From Clostridiaceae bacterium (lineage in GTDB: Bacteria > Bacillota > Clostridia > Acetivibrionales > DTU013), in NCBI GenBank assembly GCA_012519745.1, contig JAAYPO010000111.1, forward strand, positions 1 through 49,935: 49,935 nt of DNA, in the 5' to 3' direction. The notes beneath the pieces are model-generated. The model worked only from the letters and a program-made list of their open reading frames with translations. It was not told the origin of the DNA and did no database searches. The position numbers and the translations under genes are program-made. Every line of letters starts with the position of its first letter. Position 1 is the stretch's first letter. Shown piece by piece: positions 42,656 to 49,692 of this stretch.

Positions 42656-44206
42656 TTACAGCGGAATATTTCCGTGTTTCTTCGCCGGTCTGTTTTCCCT
42701 CTTGCCTGCCAGCATTTCAAGAGCATTTATGATCCTGCCCCTGGTAGTGGCCGGGTCGATAACATCATCCACATAACCCCTTGATGCCGCAATGTAGGGA
42801 TTTGAAAACTTGTTCCTGTATTCCTCGATTTTTTGCTCTCGCGCGGCTATAGCATCATCTGCTGCGGCAATCTCTTTGCGGAATATTATATTTGCCGCAC
42901 CATCGGGACCCATTACGGCAATTTCCGCACTGGGCCATGCAAATACTATATCTGCTCCAAGATGCTTGCTGTTCATAGCTATATATGCCCCGCCATAAGC
43001 TTTTCTTACGATGACATTGATCTTTGGCACAGTTGCCTCGGAAAATGCATATAAAAGCTTTGCTCCATGCCTTATCACACCGCTGTATTCCTGTCCGGTA
43101 CCGGGCAGATATCCTGCTGTATCGGTGAAGGTAACCAGCGGTATATTGAAGGAATCACAGAAGCGAATAAATCTTGCAGCCTTGTCAGCCGAATCGACAT
43201 CCAATACCCCTGCCATCACCTGAGGCTGATTTGCGATGATACCGACTGTTTTACCGTTCATCCGACCTAAACCGACCACTATATTCTTGGCAAAATGCTT
43301 TTGGACTTCCATGAAATCGCCGTTATCAAGGATCCTTGTAATTATCTCCTTGATGTCGTACGGCTTGTTTGAATTATCCGGGATCAGATCGAGAAGGCCT
43401 TCCTCTATCCTGTTTAGATCGTCGTTTACCGGCTTCAGCTCCGGATCTGTAAGATTGTTGTCAGGCAGAAAGCTTATAAGCCGTCTTATCTCTTTGAGAC
43501 ATTCCTCTTCATTTGCGTTCATAAAATGTGCGACGCCGCTTTTTGCGTTATGTACCTCTGCTCCGCCCAGCGTTTCAAACGTCACATCCTCTCCTGTCAC
43601 GGACTTGATTACCTGTGGTCCTGTAATAAACATGTAGCTGGTCTTTTCAACCATGAATACAAAGTCCGTTATTGCGGGAGAATAGACAGCTCCTCCGGCA
43701 CAGGGTCCCATGATCACCGATATTTGTGGTATTACACCCGAGGCCAGAGTATTTCTGAAGAAAATATCACCATAGCCGCTCAGGGCATCTATACCCTCTT
43801 CTATCCTGGCTCCGCCTGAATCGTTGATACTGATGAAAGGCGCGCCCACCTTCATAGCCATATCCATCACCTTTGTGATCTTGCGGGCGTGAGCTTCACC
43901 AAGTGAGCCTCCGATGACTGTAAAGTCCTGTGAGGACACGAATACCGGCCTGCCATCGATAGTTCCATAGCCCGTGACGACACCGTCACCAGGGACTTTC
44001 TTTTTCTGCATATCGAAATCGATAGCCCTGGTCTCGACAAAGGCATCCACCTCGACAAAGGAGTCCTGGTCAAAAAGCTTTTCAAGCCTTTCCCTTGCAG
44101 TCAGCTTTCCGGCTTCGTGCTGTCTTGCGATCCTGTCAGCCCCGCCGCCTGCCTCGAGCCCTTGTTTTCGTACGTGGAGGTCATTGATCCTTTCAATTGT
44201 TCCCAT
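42656..44206 (-). CDS. Methylmalonyl-CoA carboxyltransferase 12S-like subunit (MmdA/PccB family)
   Basis: A 516-residue acyl-CoA carboxyltransferase with KLTARERLEKLFD near the N-terminus, the two oxyanion-hole segments SGGARIEEG...GPCAGGAVYSPA, and FTDTAGYLPGTGQEYSGVIRHGAKLLYAF with RKAYGGAYIAMNSKH. It transfers carboxyl between methylmalonyl-CoA or propionyl-CoA and biotin. The start at 44206 follows GGTGG; 13 further codons are open upstream. It is the first gene of the transcarboxylase operon and lies downstream of a manganese-type riboswitch and a second promoter. Confidence 0.93.
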   Translation of the reverse strand: MGTIERINDLHVRKQGLEAGGGADRIARQHEAGKLTARERLEKLFDQDSFVEVDAFVETRAIDFDMQKKKVPGDGVVTGYGTIDGRPVFVSSQDFTVIGGSLGEAHARKITKVMDMAMKVGAPFISINDSGGARIEEGIDALSGYGDIFFRNTLASGVIPQISVIMGPCAGGAVYSPAITDFVFMVEKTSYMFITGPQVIKSVTGEDVTFETLGGAEVHNAKSGVAHFMNANEEECLKEIRRLISFLPDNNLTDPELKPVNDDLNRIEEGLLDLIPDNSNKPYDIKEIITRILDNGDFMEVQKHFAKNIVVGLGRMNGKTVGIIANQPQVMAGVLDVDSADKAARFIRFCDSFNIPLVTFTDTAGYLPGTGQEYSGVIRHGAKLLYAFSEATVPKINVIVRKAYGGAYIAMNSKHLGADIVFAWPSAEIAVMGPDGAANIIFRKEIAAADDAIAAREQKIEEYRNKFSNPYIAASRGYVDDVIDPATTRGRIINALEMLAGKRENRPAKKHGNIPL

Positions 44207-44274
44207 GCATCTTCCACCCCATTTTTTATTTTCTTGATATCGCATTTATTACTATATAATATTACCTGGTACCA

Positions 44275-44303
44275 ATTATATAATGTGTTGCTTTCCATTG
44301 CAA
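44275..44303 (-). promoter_or_regulatory. Second, riboswitch-independent promoter of the mmdA operon
   Basis: On the minus strand TTGCAA (44298-44303) and TATAAT (44275-44280) are 17 bases apart. It lies downstream of the riboswitch terminator and 69 bases before the mmdA start. Confidence 0.7.
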
Positions 44304-44322
44304 CTGATTCAGCTGATATATC

Positions 44323-44366
44323 AAAAAACCTTTAACCTGCCAGTATACACTGAACATGTTAAAGGT
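44323..44366 (-). terminator. Riboswitch-controlled terminator
   Basis: On the minus strand ACCTTTAAC and GTTAAAGGT pair over nine bases around a loop that itself contains CAGT/ACTG, followed by six T residues. The first arm is also the 3' strand of the riboswitch P1 stem, so aptamer folding and termination are mutually exclusive. Confidence 0.85.
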
Positions 44367-44447
44367 CTTGCTTTCACTCCGGAGTATAAAACCAGGCGGA
44401 TCACGCCGGCTGTTGGTTTTATAACTTTAAGCTACTCCCCTCTAATC
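44358..44447 (-). promoter_or_regulatory. yybP-ykoY (manganese) riboswitch aptamer
   Basis: The minus strand has the two hallmark segments: GGGGAGTAGC near the 5' end and AGCAAGACCTTT at the 3' end, as in the Lactococcus manganese riboswitch. P1 pairs TTAGAGG with CCTTTAA and P2 pairs GCTT with AAGC. The P3 arm pairs TATAAAACCA with TGGTTTTATA and carries an inner GGCG-TGATC-CGCC hairpin. P4 is a short ACT-CCGG-AGT hairpin. The 3' strand of P1 overlaps the terminator arm, so metal binding should turn expression on. Downstream is the transcarboxylase operon. With two promoters and a terminator it fills the gap 44207-44512. Confidence 0.85.
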
Positions 44448-44453
44448 GATTCA

Positions 44454-44482
44454 AGTGTACCATTTTGAAATATCATCGTCAA
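44454..44482 (-). promoter_or_regulatory. Riboswitch promoter
   Basis: On the minus strand TTGACG (44477-44482) and TACACT (44454-44459) are 17 bases apart. The expected transcription start is within a few bases of the 5' end of the aptamer. Confidence 0.75.
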
Positions 44483-44512
44483 TCAGATTTACCACAATTC
44501 GTTAAAAATAAA

Positions 44513-45106
44513 TCAAAAAAGCTTCTCTATACAGACTAAAATCGGAGGACAATTTATCTGATTGACGAATTCTGTTTTTGTCACTGTATACTGCTTGTAG
44601 TTTATGGTTCTGATAAAATCAAGTATTTCCTCCTTTTCAGAAAATCCGCTGTCACCGCCATAATAAACTACAATAGTTATAATACCGTTTACCATGAGCA
44701 GTTCCATAGCTTTTTTCACGGCAGCTATGGTAGACTCTCCCCTGGTGCCGATACTGTGGTCGCCGCCTGGGAGATAGCCGAGATTGAACATGACGCATCT
44801 CACTTTTTCCTTCACATACTCATCCATGCGCTCATGAGTGTCATGTATCAGTTCCACCCTGCCATACAATCCTTCTTTTTTCAGTCTGTCCGAAGTGCGG
44901 TCCAGGGCCTCCCTTTGGATATCGAAGGAATATACCTTTCCTCCCTCACCTGTCAAACCGGCCAGAAACAAGGTGTCACCGCCATTGCCGCATGTAGCAT
45001 CTATCGCATGATCCCCGGCCTTTACCACCCTGGCTGTGATTTCATGGGATTGATAAAGTGAATTCTTTATAATGCACGATTCATTTGGACGATCCATTTC
45101 TGCCAT
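44513..45106 (-). CDS. mnmM: tRNA wobble-uridine methyltransferase, YtqB/MnmM family
   Basis: A 197-residue Rossmann methyltransferase of the rRNA-methylase-like YtqB family, whose characterised members (MnmM) methylate 5-aminomethyl-2-thiouridine at the tRNA wobble position. The SAM-binding DATCGNGGDTLFLAGL is at residues 36-51, and the family signature FNLGYLPGGDHSIGTRGEST lies near 108-127. It overlaps the 3' end of rluB by 26 bases; AAGGGAG lies close to ATG 45106, while ATG 45097 is an alternative start. Family call strong; the exact substrate is inferred. Confidence 0.88.
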   Translation of the reverse strand: MAEMDRPNESCIIKNSLYQSHEITARVVKAGDHAIDATCGNGGDTLFLAGLTGEGGKVYSFDIQREALDRTSDRLKKEGLYGRVELIHDTHERMDEYVKEKVRCVMFNLGYLPGGDHSIGTRGESTIAAVKKAMELLMVNGIITIVVYYGGDSGFSEKEEILDFIRTINYKQYTVTKTEFVNQINCPPILVCIEKLF

Positions 45107-45815
45107 ACTCTCCCTTTAGCATATCTGTTTCTCTTTTGCTGAGATTTCTCCACTTGCCCTCTTCAAGTCCTCCTATGGTCACCTGCCCGATAGCAATACG
45201 CTTCAGATGCATCACAGCATGGCCTGCAGCCTCGAACATCCTTCTTACCTGCCTGTTTTTGCCCTCATGTATCGTCAGATCGACAATGGATTCTCTTTCT
45301 TCAGCCTTTATTATCCTTACCATTGCAGGAGCAGTAACATATCCTCCGATATCCACTCCGCTGCTGAGCATTTCGATCTGCTTATCATTGAGCATGCCTC
45401 TGATCACTGCCCTGTAGGTCTTGCTGATCTCATGGCGCGGATGCATCAGTATATTGGCAAACTCACCGTCATTAGTCAGTATTATAAGGCCGGAAGTATC
45501 ATAGTCAAGCCTTCCGACAGGATACACCCTCTCTTTTATATCAACAAGGTCAACTACAGTTTTTCTTGAAAACTGGTCTTTAGCGGATGAAATAAACCCT
45601 ACAGGCTTGTTCAGTAATATGTAGACTTTTTTTGAGCCGGTTTTGACAGATATGCCATTCACACTGATATCCTCTGAACCATCGACCTTGGTACCTGGTT
45701 CTGTAACTACAATACCGTTAACTTTTACGATACCGCCGGCTATCAGTTCCTCACATTTACGCCTTGAAGCGACACCTGCGTCGGCCAGGAATTTTTGAAG
45801 TCTGATCTCGGACAT
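45081..45815 (-). CDS. rluB: Ribosomal large-subunit pseudouridine synthase, RluB family
   Basis: A 244-residue enzyme with an N-terminal S4 RNA-binding domain (about residues 3-60, RLQKFLADAGVASRRKCEELI) and an RsuA/RluB catalytic domain. The catalytic aspartate is in YPVGRLDYDTSGLIILTNDG, and EGKNRQVRRMFEAAGH is the late family motif. It isomerises a uridine in 23S rRNA. The ATG at 45815 has AAAGGAA upstream; five further codons are open before it. Confidence 0.92.
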   Translation of the reverse strand: MSEIRLQKFLADAGVASRRKCEELIAGGIVKVNGIVVTEPGTKVDGSEDISVNGISVKTGSKKVYILLNKPVGFISSAKDQFSRKTVVDLVDIKERVYPVGRLDYDTSGLIILTNDGEFANILMHPRHEISKTYRAVIRGMLNDKQIEMLSSGVDIGGYVTAPAMVRIIKAEERESIVDLTIHEGKNRQVRRMFEAAGHAVMHLKRIAIGQVTIGGLEEGKWRNLSKRETDMLKGEYGRNGSSK

Positions 45816-45924
45816 AACTGTTCCTTTCATCTGTTATAATAATGGACCTGGCTCTTGCCTCTGCAACGCTTCATCCAGTAATGCATGTCCAATACCTTGT
45901 GAATAATATAACATGTTTTTACAG

Positions 45925-45973
45925 AAAAGGCTACATAAAACCGGATCAATATCTCCGGTTGAATGCAGCCTTT
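45925..45973 (-). terminator. Terminator after ytfJ
   Basis: On the minus strand AGGCTGCAT pairs with ATGTAGCCT (one G-T), and inside it AACCGG pairs with CCGGTT, followed by TTTT. It lies 20 bases beyond the ytfJ stop. Confidence 0.8.
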
Positions 45974-45992
45974 GTGATCAAGCTCTTGTTAA

Positions 45993-46457
45993 TTACTCTT
46001 CGGTTTCAGTCAGCTTACTGACAGATATCTTTTTCTTGCACATGCTCTCGATCCTGCACAGTACTTCAGGAACCAGATCCAGAACCTTGTCCACAGTAGA
46101 ATTGATATTGACAGGCAGCAGCTTGATCTGTCCGTTTCCGACGATCATAAAGGCTACCGGATTGATACTGACACCTGCACCGCTGCCTCCGGCAAAGGGA
46201 TATTTGCCGCATCCGCCATCCTTCCCTCCGTTATCGTCTTCACTGTCTTCATTTGCATCAGAATCTTCTTCATCTAAATAAAAGCTATATTCTCCGCCGC
46301 CTGCTGCAAACCCGAAGGTAACCTTTGATATAGGGATTATGACAGTACCATCCGGAGATTGTACTGCGTCACCGACTATTGTATTGACATCGACCATTTC
46401 CTTGATGCTTTGCATTGCAGTCTTCATCAGCGCTTCTATTGGATGTTGCTCAGCCAC
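45993..46457 (-). CDS. ytfJ: GerW-family sporulation protein YtfJ
   Basis: A 154-residue protein of the GerW/YtfJ family, linked to spore germination in Bacillus. HPIEALMKTAMQSIKEMVDVNTIVGDAV at the N-terminus and VIIPISKVTFGFAAGGGEY are typical, as is GGSGAGVSINPVAFMIV. Between them is an acidic and glycine-rich insert (about 62-82, EDSDANEDSEDDNGGKDGG). It starts at GTG 46457, overlapping the DUF2953 gene end by eight bases, with AGGTGG upstream. Presence of this gene is one reason to expect a spore former. Confidence 0.92.
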   Translation of the reverse strand: MAEQHPIEALMKTAMQSIKEMVDVNTIVGDAVQSPDGTVIIPISKVTFGFAAGGGEYSFYLDEEDSDANEDSEDDNGGKDGGCGKYPFAGGSGAGVSINPVAFMIVGNGQIKLLPVNINSTVDKVLDLVPEVLCRIESMCKKKISVSKLTETEE

Positions 46458-47115
46458 TCACTTCACCACCTAACGATTTTTTTGCCCTGATCCTTATCTT
46501 ATTCTTCATGTAGTATATTTTTATCAACACAACTATAATATGGACTAATCTGACATGAAATATGCAGCTGGCATCGACTTCAAACATTCTTTTATTAAAG
46601 CAGGGAATAATGCTGAGATCGCGGCCTGTTATCTTTAGATGACGTGAAATGTAAGAAATCAGTATTCCTGCGGCATTCCACAGCAAACCGCATATGACAC
46701 CTGTCTGAGCGGCATCTCCTGTGCCCTGTTTCAGCTTTATTTTGATTTCGGCATGGATATCATGTTTGTTCAGATACCTTCTTATATCTTCCAAAAGAGA
46801 TTTGTGGTCTTTCAGGTACTTTCTCACACTGTCAAATTTTTTTATTATATCAAAGGGGCCAAGCCTTTCATTCTTTTCAGACCCGCCCTTCATCTCTCTT
46901 GCCTGTCCTTTGACAAGCTTGAACTTGACTTTGCCGTCCTCCTTTTTCACCAGCGGCACCTTGTTTTCATACCTGATCAAGCCTCTGCCGGTATAAAAAG
47001 AAAACTTTATCCACTCTTCCTGCTCATTCCTGGTGTATCTGACAGCAGCCTTTATTCTGACGATGAACAAGGAAAAATATATGACGATAATAAAAAAAAC
47101 AGCTGCATAAAGCAT
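46450..47115 (-). CDS. DUF2953 family membrane protein
   Basis: A 221-residue protein with an N-terminal transmembrane helix (about residues 2-20) and a second hydrophobic stretch near the C-terminus (about 186-204). A basic middle region lies between. Gene position directly before ytfJ and after scpB is the standard setting for DUF2953 proteins in sporulating Firmicutes. Function unknown, with a spore-related role likely by association. GAGGTG precedes the ATG. Confidence 0.82.
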   Translation of the reverse strand: MLYAAVFFIIVIYFSLFIVRIKAAVRYTRNEQEEWIKFSFYTGRGLIRYENKVPLVKKEDGKVKFKLVKGQAREMKGGSEKNERLGPFDIIKKFDSVRKYLKDHKSLLEDIRRYLNKHDIHAEIKIKLKQGTGDAAQTGVICGLLWNAAGILISYISRHLKITGRDLSIIPCFNKRMFEVDASCIFHVRLVHIIVVLIKIYYMKNKIRIRAKKSLGGEVSG

Positions 47116-47199
47116 TTTTCACCTCATAAAGGCATTCGCTCCATAAGCTATTTTTTCCAGTCAGACTGTTATTCATTCAATTTTCTCGACCATGTAGTG

Positions 47200-47772
47200 C
47201 TATTCCCCAGCGGGACTGCTCTCCAAATCTTCGATAGACTTTTTATCATCCCCGGGCATTGTTTCAAGCTCCAGCATCGGCAGGTCCTTCACCGAGCTGA
47301 ATCCGAAGCTTCTGAGAAACTCATCAGTGGTCTCGTAAAGCATCGGCCTTCCAGGAGTGTCCATCCTTCCGGATTCCCTTATCAGATTCCTTTCCAGAAG
47401 CCTTGTGATAGCACTGTCGGAATTGACGCCTCTGATCATTTCTATTCTCGCTCTTGTGACAGGCTGATTATAGGCAACGATGGCCAGCGTCTCAAAAGCC
47501 GCCTGGGACAAGGCCTGCTTTTGCCTGGGCTCCATGAGCCGCCTGATATATTCATGATGCTCAGGCCTTGAGCAAAGCTGATAGCTTCCATCTATCTCCC
47601 GCATCATGATCCCTCTTTTTGAATTTTGCAACGAAACTGTCATGTTGTTCAGAAACAGCCTGGCAGTCTTTCTGTCAAGCTCAAGTATTTCTGCAAGCTT
47701 TTCCAGCGATACAGGATCTCCCGCTGCAAAAAGCAGTCCCTCCACAACAGCTTCCATTTCTTTTATATCCAT
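47200..47772 (-). CDS. scpB: Segregation and condensation protein B
   Basis: A 190-residue winged-helix kleisin-interacting subunit of the Smc-ScpAB condensin. VEGLLFAAGDPVSLEKLAEIL at the N-terminus and LSQAAFETLAIVAYNQPVTRARIEMIRGVNSDSA in the centre are family hallmarks. It lies 40 bases after scpA. Confidence 0.95.
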   Translation of the reverse strand: MDIKEMEAVVEGLLFAAGDPVSLEKLAEILELDRKTARLFLNNMTVSLQNSKRGIMMREIDGSYQLCSRPEHHEYIRRLMEPRQKQALSQAAFETLAIVAYNQPVTRARIEMIRGVNSDSAITRLLERNLIRESGRMDTPGRPMLYETTDEFLRSFGFSSVKDLPMLELETMPGDDKKSIEDLESSPAGE

Positions 47773-47812
47773 AATGGCCGCCTTCCCTGACCAAGTTGCC
47801 TGCCAATCATGC

Positions 47813-48607
47813 TCAGGCCATGTTATCCAGTTTATCCTCTTCGAATTTCATCGATTCGGAGGTCATTTCCACCTTTTTTATATATATCTCGCTAAATGCC
47901 CTTCTCTGTTCAAGCTTGACCCTTTTGAGCTTTGTCAGCTCCAGGACTGCCATAAAGCCTGTTACGATATCGGTAGGCGATTTGGTTTTGAAGGAAAACA
48001 GCTCGCCAAACCCTATCCTGCTTCTTTTTATCAAGGCTCTTATGATTTCCCTCATTTTGCTCTTCATTGAAACCTTTTCATGCTGTATGATCCGGGTCAT
48101 ACCGCTTACATTGGGATTGATCTTCTTTCTGTTCTTTTCCAGAAGTTCAGCATAGACCCTCTTTAATTCGGAGGGTATCAGTTCCAAAATCTCATCCCTT
48201 CGGGCGAAGCTTATGGCTTCGGGCAGCTTCCAGTATACCCTTGACCAATCCTTCTCACGCTGTCTCAATGTATTGGTGAATGCCTTGAACTTCTTGTACT
48301 CCAGAAGTCTGAGCACCAGTCCCTCTCTCGGGTCTTCCTCCTGCTCCATTTCATTCCTGCGTGAGGGAAGGAGCATTTTTGATTTTATGTGCAAAAGAGT
48401 AGATGCCATGACCAGAAACTCACTGGTTACCTCCAGATCAAGCTCCTGCATCGCGAACAAATACTCCATATATTGATCCGTAATGATGTTTATAGGGATG
48501 TCGTATATACTGAACTGGTTTTTTTCGATCAGATGAAAAAGCAGGTCAAAGGGTCCTTCAAAGTTCTCTATTCTTATTTTACAGGCATTGGTAAGCGAGC
48601 TTTCCAA
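47813..48607 (-). CDS. scpA: Segregation and condensation protein A
   Basis: A 264-residue kleisin that bridges Smc heads in chromosome condensation. The N-terminal ENFEGPFDLLFHLIEKNQFSIYDIPI and LVMASTLLHIKSKMLLP are diagnostic, and a C-terminal winged-helix region follows (SPTDIVTGFMAVLELTKLKRV). The start is TTG 48607 with GGGGG seven bases upstream. It follows trpS by 16 bases. Confidence 0.95.
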   Translation of the reverse strand: MESSLTNACKIRIENFEGPFDLLFHLIEKNQFSIYDIPINIITDQYMEYLFAMQELDLEVTSEFLVMASTLLHIKSKMLLPSRRNEMEQEEDPREGLVLRLLEYKKFKAFTNTLRQREKDWSRVYWKLPEAISFARRDEILELIPSELKRVYAELLEKNRKKINPNVSGMTRIIQHEKVSMKSKMREIIRALIKRSRIGFGELFSFKTKSPTDIVTGFMAVLELTKLKRVKLEQRRAFSEIYIKKVEMTSESMKFEEDKLDNMA

Positions 48608-48623
48608 TTATATTCCCCCAGAA

Positions 48624-49610
48624 CTACCAGTCTATTTTCATTGCCTTTCTTACATCCGACATGGTCTTTTGTGCAATATTTCTTGCACGCTCATTTCCGC
48701 TCTCTATCACCTCTCTGATATAAGCGGGCCTTTCCAACAGTCCCTGTCTCTTTTCATATATTGGCGTAAGTGTCTCCGCCATCTTTGAGGCCAGTATCTT
48801 TTTGCACTGGACGCATCCTATACTACCGCTGCGGCATAGGGATCCGATCTCATCGACGCCTTCTTCATTGAACACCTTATGGAAGGCGAATACGGTACAT
48901 ACCTCAGGATGGCCGGGATCGTCCTTCCTTATCCTGGCAGGGTCGGTCACCATGGTCATGACCTTTTTCCTGACTGTTTCAGGATCATCAGACAATGCGA
49001 TGGTATTGTTGTAGCTCTTGCTCATCTTTCTGCCGTCGGTGCCCGGCAATACCTTTGCCTTGGTCAGTTTTGATTCCGGTTCGGGAAATACTTCTTCGAA
49101 CAGGTGATTGAAACGCCTTGCTATCTCTCTGGTCAGCTCCACGTGCGGCACCTGGTCTTCTCCCACCGGCACTGCATCTGCCTTGTACATCAGGATATCG
49201 GCAGCCTGAAGGCATGGATACCCCAAAAAACCATATGTGGTAATATTCTTTTCCTTCAACTGAGAGAGCTGATCCTTATAGGTCGGGCATCTGTAAAGCC
49301 ATGACAGCGGAGTAGACATGGAAAAAAGCAGGTGCAGCTCAGCATGCTCTTTTACCGAGGACTGAAGGAACATGGTGCATTTTTCCGGATCCAGTCCGGA
49401 ACTGAGCCAGTCGATGACCATATTGTCTATATTTGATTTTATATCGGAGGTATCTTCATAGCCTGTGGTCAACGCATGCCAGTCAGCTATAAAATAAAAA
49501 CAGTCGTATTCATCCTGAAGCCTGACCCAGTTTTCCAGGGCCCCGAAATAATTGCCCAAATGAAGCGAGCCTGTAGGCCTCATACCGCTAAGCATAGTTC
49601 CTTTACTCAT
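48624..49610 (-). CDS. trpS: Tryptophanyl-tRNA synthetase
   Basis: A 328-residue class I synthetase charging tRNA-Trp. The HIGH-like SLHLGN is at residues 15-20 and KMSKS at 195-199. Cys238, Cys259, Cys266 and Cys269 form a C-x20-C-x6-C-x2-C pattern, very close to the 4Fe-4S motif known in Thermotoga TrpRS, so an iron-sulfur cluster is probable. GAGAGG precedes the ATG. A consensus promoter (49658-49686) drives it; no T-box leader is seen. Confidence 0.96.
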   Translation of the reverse strand: MSKGTMLSGMRPTGSLHLGNYFGALENWVRLQDEYDCFYFIADWHALTTGYEDTSDIKSNIDNMVIDWLSSGLDPEKCTMFLQSSVKEHAELHLLFSMSTPLSWLYRCPTYKDQLSQLKEKNITTYGFLGYPCLQAADILMYKADAVPVGEDQVPHVELTREIARRFNHLFEEVFPEPESKLTKAKVLPGTDGRKMSKSYNNTIALSDDPETVRKKVMTMVTDPARIRKDDPGHPEVCTVFAFHKVFNEEGVDEIGSLCRSGSIGCVQCKKILASKMAETLTPIYEKRQGLLERPAYIREVIESGNERARNIAQKTMSDVRKAMKIDW

Positions 49611-49657
49611 CTGTTCCTCTCTTTCCGGTAAACCAGCGTTGTTGTTAACTTATACAT

Positions 49658-49686
49658 ATTGTAGATTTAGTGTTTCCGGCTGTCAA
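49658..49686 (-). promoter_or_regulatory. trpS-scpA-scpB promoter
   Basis: On the minus strand TTGACA (49681-49686) and TACAAT (49658-49663) are 17 bases apart, 47 bases before the trpS start. Confidence 0.8.
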
Positions 49687-49692
49687 GTAGTA

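Noticed and set aside
44379-44437. Plain hairpin after the mnmM gene as a simple terminator
   Set aside because: The stem is the P3 arm of the riboswitch aptamer and has no T-tract; the real terminator is at 44323-44366.
49611-49657. T-box leader for trpS
   Set aside because: The promoter lies only 47 bases from the start codon, too short for a T-box, and no T-box motif is present.
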